From the NCBI GenBank assembly GCA_946894095.1, contig OX335651.1, forward strand, positions 14,530,501 to 14,594,500: a DNA stretch of 64,000 bases, written 5' to 3'. This DNA comes from Incurvaria masculella. Its lineage: Eukaryota > Arthropoda > Insecta > Lepidoptera > Incurvariidae. The position numbers and the translations under genes are program-made. This document shows, in pieces, positions 55,048 to 63,991 of the stretch. Every line of letters starts with the position of its first letter. Position 1 is the first letter of the stretch. The notes under the pieces are model-generated. The model ran no database searches and was not told where the DNA came from. It saw only the letters and a list, made by a program, of their open reading frames with translations.

Positions 55048-55947
55048 TCACTCGATAATACCACACTCTCTTAGTTCTTCCAAAATCGATATAATTTCAT
55101 TATCAAGACCAGTATTTCCAGCATCACGAGAGGCAATTAATAAACGAAGACGATCAACTAGCTCATTTGGATCATTCCAGTACACTAAATCTATACTCTT
55201 TTTAATTTTTTTCATTGATGGAAGTCCATCTCCAAAAAATAAATCATCTTTTTTACTATCCAGCTTAAATAGAGGTTTTATTATTGAAAGATACTTAAAA
55301 CCCTTATTGCTTTTAATCGGTTTTAGCGCGTTGAAATCTCTTCTGTGTACATTCGTTTCCTTTAATATCTGTTTGTAAATAATGTTGTCATCATCTGAAA
55401 TTTTTCTTACATCCGGCCTTTTTTTAAATAGTAACTCCTTTAATCCAGTTGTAAGCTTGATTTTCAAACTTCCTACCTCCAATTTATCATCTTCAAATTT
55501 TACTACTTTATTTCCTATCCTCGTTTGTCCTTTTTCGAATCTCACCCCGAACGGAATATTTTGTTTTGATGTTTCAAGGAAAACAGGCTTGTTATTTAAA
55601 TTACCGTCATCATTATACGAATCTAAAGAGGATATAGATGTCTGACGAATAAATGTTGAATTCGGCGATTCAAAAATTTCACAATCTTTATCGCTCTCAG
55701 ACGAATCGCTCTGATCTTTGCTGATCACACTTTCTCGAGAGAATGATTCTTTTTTTCGCGGTTCATATACAGAAGGGTTATTTATTTTAGTAGAAAGGTG
55801 TGCCATTTTATTCAGAGGTGCAGTTATTGGTTTAAGTACTTTTTCCATTACGATTTCATGATCCATTTGGTTTTCGCGCATTTGGCTTAATTTCTTTTTA
55901 ACCGAATGAACCGATTCAATTATCTCTTTTTTAATGGTTTCATCCAT
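55048..55947 (-). CDS. Conserved Polinton orphan protein, 299 aa
   Basis: No catalytic motif seen. The N-terminal 50 residues are charged and probably helical. The middle (about 60-110) is Ser/Asp/Glu-rich and likely disordered. Residues 115-180 carry PFGVRFEKGQTRIGNKVVKF and LTTGLKELLF, and the C terminus has VYWNDPNELVDRLRLLIASR and NEIISILEELRECGIIE. The last motif recurs, to my knowledge, in many arthropod Polinton proteins annotated as uncharacterised. A virion core or DNA-binding role is a guess. It lies 78 bp after the ATPase gene and 75 bp before the coiled-coil ORF, in the same direction. Confidence 0.7.
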   Translation of the reverse strand: MDETIKKEIIESVHSVKKKLSQMRENQMDHEIVMEKVLKPITAPLNKMAHLSTKINNPSVYEPRKKESFSRESVISKDQSDSSESDKDCEIFESPNSTFIRQTSISSLDSYNDDGNLNNKPVFLETSKQNIPFGVRFEKGQTRIGNKVVKFEDDKLEVGSLKIKLTTGLKELLFKKRPDVRKISDDDNIIYKQILKETNVHRRDFNALKPIKSNKGFKYLSIIKPLFKLDSKKDDLFFGDGLPSMKKIKKSIDLVYWNDPNELVDRLRLLIASRDAGNTGLDNEIISILEELRECGIIE

Positions 55948-56025
55948 TATTTATTAGCTAGAAATACCACCACACCACGTTCTTAGTCTTACATGAATGA
56001 AAAATAAACAGTCGGATGTTTATAT

Positions 56026-56727
56026 TTAAATTGTTTTATCTAAAACAATGAACGTATCAAAATTTTGTCTGTAGAGTCCTTTATCTCTTTCACAATCTTT
56101 ATTAATTACTAAAAAATTATACGGTACTGCCCAAATTCTTCTACAAATCCTCCAAAATTGGTTCCATGACATATCAGTACTCACATGTTCATTGTAAACA
56201 TGTTTTAGGTTGGTATTGTCTTGACGGAAGAGAATAATTAAATTAGCATTGTCTCTAATCAATTGTTTAGGCACTTTGGAATATGTTTGATTTAAATAAA
56301 AAGAATCGATAAAGTTATGCCGACCCATAGAAAAATAATTACGAATATGATTTTGATTTTCACACGCTACATCGTCAAACACGATGATTGAGTTTGTTAA
56401 AGCTTTCATAGGATCAACTACAGCGTCATGGTTTTTAAATTTGAAAAATGATACTCCCGGTACGTTTTCCAGGACTTTACTCAAATAGAGGTACTTCGGT
56501 TGAAAATCTGTTTTTGAGTAGAGGTACACATTTTCGTATTTTAAACCATTCTCGTGCAATAGCAAGCCTAGTAATAAGTTAGTTTTTCCACAATTGGACG
56601 GGCCACATATAATACATCTTATCGTGTTCGGTAGAAGGCTGGTGTGTCGGGGTTTGGCTTTAATGATGTCATTCTTACAAAAAACAAAATCTAAGTTTAG
56701 CGATTGTGGCTGCTTGATAAAATGCAT
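56026..56727 (-). CDS. ATP: DNA-packaging ATPase (FtsK/HerA, A32-like)
   Basis: 233 aa. Would pump the element's DNA into capsids. Walker A is IICGPSNCGKTNLLLGLLL (GPSNCGKT at residues 42-49) and Walker B is NSIIVFDDVACEN (Asp-Asp at 118-119). Downstream SMGRHNFIDSFYLNQTYSKV and LIRDNANLIILFRQDNTNLK match the conserved sensor and arginine-bearing region of poxvirus A32-like packaging ATPases. Length is normal for Polinton ATPases. It is the first gene of the minus-strand block; its promoter should lie in 56728-57479. No disruption seen. Confidence 0.92.
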   Translation of the reverse strand: MHFIKQPQSLNLDFVFCKNDIIKAKPRHTSLLPNTIRCIICGPSNCGKTNLLLGLLLHENGLKYENVYLYSKTDFQPKYLYLSKVLENVPGVSFFKFKNHDAVVDPMKALTNSIIVFDDVACENQNHIRNYFSMGRHNFIDSFYLNQTYSKVPKQLIRDNANLIILFRQDNTNLKHVYNEHVSTDMSWNQFWRICRRIWAVPYNFLVINKDCERDKGLYRQNFDTFIVLDKTI

Positions 56728-57479
56728 AGCTTATGTGGTTGTGATCGAGATGGATCAACTAAATTAAACTCCAACATATTGGAGATCTTATATACCTTTT
56801 CGAAAGGACTAACAAGACCCAACGAGAAATTGCGAAATGCAGCCAATATTTCAGCCAAGCAAAGCTGGGTACTGCATATAGTATCAATAGTCTACCTATG
56901 TGAATGACTAAGTATATTGATGGAAAGCGTGTGAAAACGCGTGAACATCATTCTCACGTCGTCAGCATTTTCGTGTTCCGACCTGTCTTTGTGACTACTT
57001 ACTGGCCCCCGAGTTTATTGCATAATACATAAAGGTAGGTTTACATGAAAAATATTTATTTTATTTTAAATGTTTTGCATATGCTGAAATCATACTGCAT
57101 GTTTGAGTGTGTATATATGTTTTAACGTTTACAAGTATCGTATTGGCTATTAAATATTTCTATATTCTGATGAAATATCGTAAAGTTATTACCTAGCTCA
57201 TTCGAGTTTTTAAAACATTTAAATCAATGAACCGATTTCCATACGCAAATCTTAAATAATACTATTTATAATAAGGTAATTATTAAAATATAACTTTCAC
57301 TCGTATTGAATACAATATAAAAAAACACAATTGATAAAAAATATTATATTATCGACAAAACTATTAAAACCGATAATCCAATATTCGAGGTAAATAAATA
57401 TTAATAAATTTTAGTAGGATTTACACTACCTATGTAAACCAATCTTTACATCAAACTGCAACATCGACAGAAAAAACCC
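56728..57479. promoter_or_regulatory. Divergent intergenic region between the two Polinton gene blocks
   Basis: 750 bp separate the minus-strand ATPase gene from the plus-strand promoter. It is AT-rich, has no supported ORF (a 67-aa frame at 56704-56907 overlaps the ATPase start and is a shadow), and should hold the minus-strand promoter. I found no TATA/initiator pair for the minus strand that I would trust. Confidence 0.4.
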
Positions 57480-57517
57480 TATAAAAAAGGAAGATCACAC
57501 CGTTGATAATTATCAGT
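57480..57517 (+). promoter_or_regulatory. TATA box and arthropod initiator of the rightward Polinton genes
   Basis: TATAAAAAAGG at 57480-57490 is followed by TCAGT at 57513-57517, the arthropod initiator consensus, with the presumed +1 A at 57515. The spacing of 35 bp from the first T is slightly long but workable. It lies just upstream of the 5' exon of the spliced gene. Confidence 0.55.
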
Positions 57518-57630
57518 TTGAAGCAGGCCAGCAAGCAGGAAGCAGGGAAAAGTAGAAGTGACAAGTAGAAAGGTGATCAGTACAAGTGTAAGCAACAGTG
57601 TGTTCAACGAGTGTCGTTACAGGACCAAGC

Positions 57631-58640
57631 ATGTAAGTAAGTGTTGTTAATTTTCATTATACCCATCACCGCAAACCTTAGTTTCTTTTTAGTTTAAAAT
57701 TAATGTAATAACTTGTTAGCGTTGAACATACTTGTTACTGCCCATCTAAGTAAACATCAACCTCTAAATCAGTATATAAACTGTTGACTGACCTATGAAT
57801 ATTGCCCCCCTTCACGAAATGTCGATTATATCAAGGAATTTATTATTTACAATGTTATTTTTTTATCATTTTTTCTTTGAATTCCTGTCGAGTCGGTACA
57901 ATCACATTCATTAAACGATGGTCGAAGCGACAAAGAAAAATCGTAAGTGATTGCCATTAAATTTAATATAACCGTCTTGCCATAATCACCTGATGTGCTG
58001 AGCTAATATCAGGCGTGGTATTATCCATCCATGTTAAGTTGCATAAAATAAAACCTCTCATTATATGTTTATTTTTTCCTGCAGGAGCTCATTCAAGAAC
58101 TACTTTGACTCTGATGAGGAGGCCGCACCACCGACGCCGACCGCTGTACACTCTGCAGCGAAAAAAGGGGCCAACATCAAACGTTCAACAGAGAGAGCGG
58201 GAAGCAAGCGTCCACGTTCCAGCACGTCGCCGGGCCGCGCCGTCGCTCACACCGCTCCCGCCGCCGCTAACGTCGCTGCTCGTCGTCAGATGCACAAGCT
58301 GTTCGGAACCGACAGCGAAGATGAAGGTATGACTGACGCCGCCAAGCCGGCGGCCCGCTCATCGATTTTAAATAAGCAAGTGAAAAAAACTTTACATTGC
58401 TCGCTCGCCCGCCGTACTGGCCGTGGATATTCGAAGAACACCCTTCATGAAAAACAAGGGGATTTTTATGTGGAGCTGAAAATCTATAGGGCCAAGGAAA
58501 TAGAAAAAATTCCACCAATAGAGCGTTGGGAGCACGCGCTCGTTGAAATAAAAACGCGGATAAATGACGACGGTGAGTCGTGGGGCCTTCTTACAAAATT
58601 CATACAGACGGAGAAGAAAGATTTTGAAAAATCTTCTTAA
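57631..58640 (+). CDS. Spliced 185-aa acidic/basic protein of unknown function
   Basis: Coding exons are inferred as 57631-57632 joined to 58085-58640. The donor is CAT/GTAAGTAAG (intron from 57633) and the acceptor TTTATTTTTTCCTGCAG/G (intron to 58084). Splicing joins AT to G, so the start codon is made at the junction and leads straight into the downstream frame. The protein has an acidic patch near its start (YFDSDEE), a Lys/Arg/Ser-rich and Ala/Pro-rich middle, a second acidic patch (TDSEDEG) and a C-terminal 75 residues (HEKQGDFYVELKIYRAKEIE) that look folded. No known domain. It might be a nuclear or DNA-binding protein acting with the polymerase encoded 88 bp downstream. An unspliced alternative would start at ATG 58065 inside the intron's pyrimidine tract. 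Confidence 0.55.
57633..58084 (+). other. Predicted intron of 452 bp
   Basis: Bounded by GTAAGT and TTCCTGCAG. It contains a SINE fragment at 57900-58053, ending about 30 bp before the acceptor. The exon upstream (from about 57515) would be almost entirely 5' untranslated. Confidence 0.6.
57900..58053 (+). repeat. SINE fragment inside the Polinton intron
   Basis: ACGATGGTCGAAGCGACAAAG through TGAGCTAATATCAGGCGTGG to CATCCATGTTAAGTTGCATAAAA matches the body and tail of the SINE family with many substitutions. Confidence 0.6.
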
Positions 58641-58728
58641 TTGTAAACACATTTCAATATGAAGGAAGATTAGATTTTAGTTTCACTTTAACTCTTCAGA
58701 TATACTAAAAAATATTTATTTGTTAAAA

Positions 58729-60758
58729 ATGTATTGTGAAAAGTGTAATATTCATATTCAAAAAAGAGGCTATACATTTCATAAAAGGAGCAGTTTGCAT
58801 AAAGCAAACTGTTTGCTAAGTACTGAGTTCGATAACGTTCAACTGATTGCATCAGCTTTCAAGAGCAGGGTCAGATCCTATCGCATAAATCCTTTGAGTA
58901 AATGTATAACACCTGAAGAATTTCTTTCTACTGTAACATTATCAGTCGAAAAACGAATTCAAATTTCCCTTTTGAAGCATATATCATTGAAGGTTAATTT
59001 CGAATTATTTGCATATTTTACCCTATTAAAAAACGAGGAGGAAGTATTAAAATCTTTTAATTCAAAGTATCTTCCAATTTTTCAAAGCTCGGATTTACAA
59101 GATTTTTACATGAATGCAAAGGAAAAACTTATTTTAAAAACATCTGAATTTGAACATAGAGAGTCCGGGTGGTCATTAAAAAACATAAGCCATCTTGAAG
59201 TCAACATAAATAAGTATAACCCTTTTCGAGGAGGTTCTTACATTCCATTACCTCAGGCAATACGGAACAATAAAAGTTGTTTAAATATAAAAAGTGACGA
59301 TGATCATTGTTTTCTTTGGTGTGTGGTCGCTCATTTGTACCCCGCAACACACAACCCCTGCAGAGTAACTTCGTACCCACATTACTCACAAATTCTAAAT
59401 GTGGATGGAATGTGTTTCCCACTCTCCTTCAATGATATTAAAATGTTTGAGAAAAATAATCCGAGTATTAGTATTAATGTGTACGGTATTTCTAAAGGAA
59501 ATGAAATTAACGGCCCTTTATATCACACGATGAAACGTAAATCAAATCATATTAATTTACTTTTTATTGAAAACGGTAGCGCTTCTCATTACTGTTTGAT
59601 CAAAAATCTCGCTCGATTAGTGCGTAAACAAATAACTACTCATCACGCAAAATTATTTTTATGTGAAAATTGCTTACTTTTTTTTGCTGATGAGAGAAAA
59701 TTTAACATTCATGAATGCTCACGTGTGCGCACTATTCTGTCCCAAGAAAACAGTTATCTGCATTTCACCCGATATGAAAGAACACAAAGAGTTCCTTTCG
59801 TTATTTATGGTGACTTTGAAAGTGTGCTCCGAAGATGTGATGAAAATGAAACAAATAAAACGGATCGAACACAGCTACTAAAAGTTCACACACCCACATG
59901 TTTTGGATATTATATCTGCTCCTCCGTAAAGCCTGAACTGAATAAATTAGTAACATATAGAGGAGAACGTTGTGTAAATACTTTCATTGAAAGATTAACT
60001 AATGATGTATTGAGTTTATTTGAAATCATAAACACGAATAAACCTATGGACCCTCTTACCAATGAACAAAGCAATTCCTTAAAAAATGCTAAAATTTGTT
60101 ATATTTGTGAAAATCATTTATTTGGTGACTGTGTTGCGGATCACGATCACATAACAGGGGAATTTAGGGGCGCCGCCCACGCGCAGTGTAATTTGGTTCT
60201 TCGACAATGCCCTTTCATACCAATATTTTTTCACAATCTGTCCGGTTACGACAGTCATTTATTTATTAAAGAGTTGGTTAGTAAACCAGGTCGTATAAAG
60301 ATAATCCCAAAAAATAAAGAGAACTACATTACTTTCACAAAGTTCATACCATTAGGAGAAGGGCGATTTGCTCAGTTGAAATTTATTGACTCCTTTAAGT
60401 TTTTAAGTTCAAGCCTTGATAAACTCAGTAAAAGTCTTAGAACAAGCGACTTCGTGCACCTTAAGAAAACATTTCCTGAAGATAATTTATTTGAATGCAT
60501 TCGTGAAAAAGGATTTTATCCGTACGAATATATGGACACATGTGAAAAATATGAAGAAAGGGATCTACCAGATCATTCAGCTTTTTATAATCAGTTAACT
60601 TCCTCAAATATTACAAATGCTGAGTATGCACACGTAGAAAAAGTTTGGTCCACTTTTAAAATAAAAGACTTAGGCGAATATACAGACCTATATTTAAAAT
60701 GTGATGTACTTTTGTTGTGCGATGTATTTGAAAATTTCCGCAACATGAGTTTAAAATA
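58729..60758 (+). pseudogene. POLB: Polinton DNA polymerase B, N-terminal and exonuclease part (interrupted)
   Basis: Protein-primed family B polymerase that replicates the element. This part starts at the first ATG (58729) and runs about 676 codons. Near the N terminus are Cys/His clusters (CEKCNIHIQKRGYTFHKRSS; CENCLLFFADERKFNIHEC around residue 315). The exonuclease motifs follow: Exo I IYGDFESV (Asp near 362, Glu near 364), Exo II FFHNLSGYDSH (near 505), Exo III YTDLYLKCDVLL (near 655). Between Exo I and II lies CYICENHLFG...DHDHITGEFRGAAH, an endonuclease VII-like zinc/HNH motif common in Polinton polymerases. The frame ends at a TAA formed where mariner copy 2 begins. The polymerase domain continues at 62043. 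No other break seen. Confidence 0.93.
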
Positions 60759-62042
60759 ATAGGTCGGGGAAAAAGTATTTTCGCATTATAGTATGTATGA
60801 ACTTGTAATAAAATCTCTTTGGATATACTATTTGTATCTGGCTGGTTTTGGTATCATTGAAAGTTTAAATTTTAAAGAACATAATTCCAAATTCAAATTA
60901 GGAAAATGTGTGATTCTCATTTGTTTTGCGTACTGTCAAAATGAGTGAATCTAATGAAGAAATTCGATACATTTTAAAATTTTACTACAAAAAAGGTAAA
61001 AATGCAACGCAAGCCGCGAAAAAAATTTGCGATGTTTATGGACCTAGTGCAGTGTCTGTGAGAGTAGCACAAATTTGGTTTAAGCGTTTTCAATCCGGAA
61101 ATTTTGATGTCAAAGATGCACGTCGCTCTGGTCGCCCTATTACGGATAAAATGGATGCCATTTTTGAAAAAGTGGAGCAAGATCGGCATATCAGTAGTTA
61201 CGACGTAGCTGAAGAACTAGGAATTGACCACAAAACAGTTTTGGCGCATTTGAAAAAAACTGGGTACACAAAAAAGCTCGATATTTGGGTACCTCACGAG
61301 CTCACTGAAAGAAACCTAATGAACCGTGTACTCATTTGTGATTCTTTATTACGACGTAATGAAACCGAACCATTTTTGAAGAAGCTGATAACTGGTGATG
61401 AAAAGTGGATCACGTACGACAAGAACGTGCGAAAAAGGTCGTGGTCAAAGGCCGGTCAAGCTTCACAGACTGTGGTGAAACCCGGGTTAACTCGCAACAA
61501 GGTGATGATGTGTGTGTGGTGGGATTGGAAGGGCATTATTCATTATGAGCTGTTACCACCAGGCAGGACCATCGATTCTGAACTCTACTGCGAACAACTG
61601 ATGAGATTAAAGCAAGAAGTTGAGAGAAAGCGGCCGGAATTAATCAACAGAATGGGTGTGGTTTTTCATCATGATAACGCTAGACCTCACACATCTTTAG
61701 CCACTCAGCAAAAACTAAGAGAGTTTGGCTGGGAGGTGTTAATGCATCCGCCGTATAGTCCTGACCTTGCACCTTCAGATTTCCACCTGTTTAGGTCTCT
61801 TCAGAATTCTTTAGGCAGTGTCAGGTTAACATCACGAGAGGACTGCCAAAACCACTTGTCGCGGTATATTGATCAGAAGTCCCAATATTTCTATAGCAAT
61901 GGGATCATGTCCCTACCTACAAGATGGCAAAAAGTTATCGAACAAAATGGTACCTACATACTTTAGTTAAATGTAAATAAACCATATTAAAAAATGTTTT
62001 GAATTTTCTTAAAAAATGCGAAGAAACTTTTTCCCCAACCTT
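60759..62042 (+). mobile_element. Mariner element, copy 2, inserted in Polinton PolB
   Basis: About 1,284 bp from ATAGGTCGGGGAAAAAG to CTTTTTCCCCAACCTT, with TA on both sides (60757-60758 and 62043-62044). The flanking TA pair falls in a Tyr codon of the polymerase gene. Ends and transposase are almost the same as in copy 1 at 15294-16575, but the orientation is opposite. Confidence 0.95.
60941..61966 (+). CDS. Mariner transposase (DD34D), copy 2
   Basis: 341 aa from the ATG at 60941, intact, with the same helix-turn-helix and catalytic motifs (TGDEKWI, HHDNARPH, YSPDLAPSD) as copy 1. The two proteins differ at about five positions: Tyr for Phe and Ile for Asn near the N terminus, Val for Ala, Met for Leu and Met for Arg in the catalytic part. 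The frame is open 15 bases upstream to a TTG, which I do not take as the start. It shares direction with the host PolB gene but has its own leader within the element. Confidence 0.95.
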   Translation: MSESNEEIRYILKFYYKKGKNATQAAKKICDVYGPSAVSVRVAQIWFKRFQSGNFDVKDARRSGRPITDKMDAIFEKVEQDRHISSYDVAEELGIDHKTVLAHLKKTGYTKKLDIWVPHELTERNLMNRVLICDSLLRRNETEPFLKKLITGDEKWITYDKNVRKRSWSKAGQASQTVVKPGLTRNKVMMCVWWDWKGIIHYELLPPGRTIDSELYCEQLMRLKQEVERKRPELINRMGVVFHHDNARPHTSLATQQKLREFGWEVLMHPPYSPDLAPSDFHLFRSLQNSLGSVRLTSREDCQNHLSRYIDQKSQYFYSNGIMSLPTRWQKVIEQNGTYIL

Positions 62043-63512
62043 TATTACAAGCTGGACCCAGCCTATTATGTCACATCTCCAGGCTTAAGTTGGGATGCTA
62101 TGTTATTATACACAAAAGTAAAATTGGAGCTTGTATCGGACGTTGAAATTTACGAATTTTTAGAAAAGGGTGTTAGAGGAGGTCTGGCTCAATGTGTTCT
62201 TAGATATGCTAAAGCTAACAATAAGTATCTAGCTGATTATGATGAAAGTGAAAAAACATCTTATTTGATGTATCTTGACTGCAACAATTTATACGGACTT
62301 GCAATGATGATGAAATTACCTATATCGCAATTTCGTTTTCTCAGTGAAAATGAGATAGAGAGTCTTAACATCTGCTCTGTTAGTGATAAGGCGAATATTG
62401 GATACATATTGGAAGTAGATATTTACTACCCCGATGACTTGCATGATGCTCATTCCGATCTACCATTTGCCCCAGAAAAATTTACACCAATAGGTGGTAA
62501 AAATCCTAAACTCATCGCAAGTTTGCACCACAAGCAGAACTATGTAATACACTACATTCATTTAAAATTATGTATGAAACATGGATTACTATTAAAAAAG
62601 GTTCACAGAATTCTTGCATTCAAACAAGAAGACTTTTTGAAGACCTATATCGAGCTCAATACCTCCCTCCGTAAATCAGCTAAGTCGGAATTTGAAAAGG
62701 ATAATTTTAAATTGTACAACAATGCTATATTCGGTAAAACTATTGAAAACAAGCGAAAGCAGTCTGAAGTTAAACTGGTCAACGTGTGGAGAGATGAGTC
62801 AAATGTGACAAATAAAGTTATTAGCGCTAATAATTTGATTGCCCGACCTAATTTTAAAAGCATATCTGTTTTTACCGAAAACTTGGCTGCAGTTCAGTTA
62901 TATCCTACTGAAATAGTTCTTGATAGACCTATATACATAGGATTTGCAGTTTTAGAATTAGCTAAAGCACACTTGTACAAATGTCATTACTCGGTTATGA
63001 AACCGTTTTATGGTAACAAAATAAATTTATGTTACACTGATACTGACAGTCTTCTTTACCATGTGTATACTGACGATTTCTATAAGGATATGAAAAACAA
63101 TTTATCACTATTTGACACGAGTAACTTTGCAGTAAATAATATCTTCAATTTGCCCAGCGTGAATATGAAAGTTCCAGGACTTTTCAAAGATGAATTAGGT
63201 GGTGTTCCTATATCAGAATTTGTAGGATTAAGAGCAAAGTTGTACTGTATAAATACTTCAGAATTCGATATTAAAAAGGCAAAAGGAGTCACTGCATCCG
63301 TAACAAAAAATATAAGCAAGGAGCAATATAAACAAACTTTACATACTGGTGAGCCCCTTCAACGCAGGATGCTTACAATTCGGTCTTTTAAGCATATGTT
63401 ATTCACCCAAGAAGTCAATAAATGTGTACTCGATAGAAGTGATGATAAGCGGCAGTTATTTAAGAACAAGTACCGTACTTTACCATGGGGGCATTATAAA
63501 ACCATGTTTTGA
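62043..63512 (+). pseudogene. POLB: Polinton DNA polymerase B, polymerase domain (C-terminal part)
   Basis: Continues the polymerase after the mariner, in the frame that matches the upstream part. An ATG inside the mariner end (62016) gives an ORF with nine or ten mariner-derived residues before it, so a separate C-terminal fragment could in theory be made. Motif A is YLMYLDCNNLYGLAM (Asp near 62279), motif B KLYNNAIFGKTIENKRK (near 62720) and motif C CYTDTDSLLYH (near 63030-63060), all with their key residues. RGGLAQ (near 62175) is the protein-priming-type region before motif A. The gene ends naturally at a TGA. Two AATAAA signals follow at 63646-63651 and 63655-63660. Confidence 0.93.
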
Positions 63513-63645
63513 TGTGTTTAATTTTAGGTTTGTCTAATTTTAAGAAATATATTTTAATTTAAGATTTGTCTAATTTTAAGAAGTATTTTCTCTTGAATAT
63601 GTTTGAAAATATAAATACTGTGCCACAAATGTATGTGAAATCTTG

Positions 63646-63660
63646 AATAAATACAATAAA
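63646..63660 (+). terminator. Polyadenylation signals downstream of PolB
   Basis: Two AATAAA hexamers, 63646-63651 and 63655-63660, lie about 135-150 bp after the PolB stop codon on the coding strand. Confidence 0.55.
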
Positions 63661-63765
63661 CATCATAAAAATGGTTTTATTATTGTTATTATTATTATTA
63701 GTCATATTACAAAAATAATTTATTTAACTGAAATGCGTATAGAGATCTGGCGGTCTAGCAGGTTA

Positions 63766-63991
63766 TTTTACTCGTAATTTCAAGTTCGAGTAAAACGGAC
63801 GAGCAGCCGTTTTGGTATTGTCTTAACTGCTTAATGTGCAAAGTAAGTGAACACAAACACTAGCTAGAGCTACGGGTTGAAGTGAACTCAAACTTAGTGT
63901 TTGTGCACACTAACTTCGCGCATTAAGCAGTTAAGACAATACCAAAACGGCTGCTCGTCCGTTTTACTCGAACTCAAAATACCGTGTAAAA
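63766..63991. repeat. Long hairpin with 96-bp inverted arms
   Basis: Arms 63766-63861 and 63896-63991 surround a 34-bp loop. The inner 79 bp of each arm are about 94% matched; AAAACGGACGAGCAGCCGTT and GGTATTGTCTTAACTGCTTA are mirrored exactly, and the outer 17 bp are looser. No ORF. It may be a foldback MITE, or a structure in the Polinton's terminal region, which should be close by. Confidence 0.75.

Larger units (their letters stand above)
49980..63720. mobile_element. Maverick/Polinton (adintovirus-like) element
   Basis: The block holds the hallmark gene set of Polintons: protein-primed family B DNA polymerase, retroviral-type integrase, FtsK/A32-type packaging ATPase, adenain-like protease and probable capsid proteins. 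A PLA2/pX-like virion protein and several conserved orphans are also present. Genes on the left (49985-56727) are all on the minus strand and those on the right (57631-63512) all on the plus strand, diverging from about 56,730-57,480. The usual size for such elements is 15-20 kb, so one or both ends may lie outside what I can define. A mariner has interrupted the polymerase. The approximate limits given are the outer gene ends plus polyadenylation signals. Confidence 0.93.

Noticed and set aside
54959..55378. 139-aa plus-strand ORF
   Set aside because: Antisense shadow of the 299-aa Polinton gene and start of the coiled-coil gene.
58065..58085. Unspliced start of the 185-aa protein gene
   Set aside because: This ATG lies in the pyrimidine tract and acceptor of a convincing intron; the splice-made ATG explains the frame better.
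62016..62042. Independent start for the C-terminal polymerase ORF
   Set aside because: The ATG and about nine codons belong to the mariner terminal repeat; it is an accident of insertion.
63766..63991. Polinton terminal inverted repeat
   Set aside because: Both arms lie side by side at the right edge and no copy was found near 49,900, so it cannot be the paired terminal repeat of the element as seen here.
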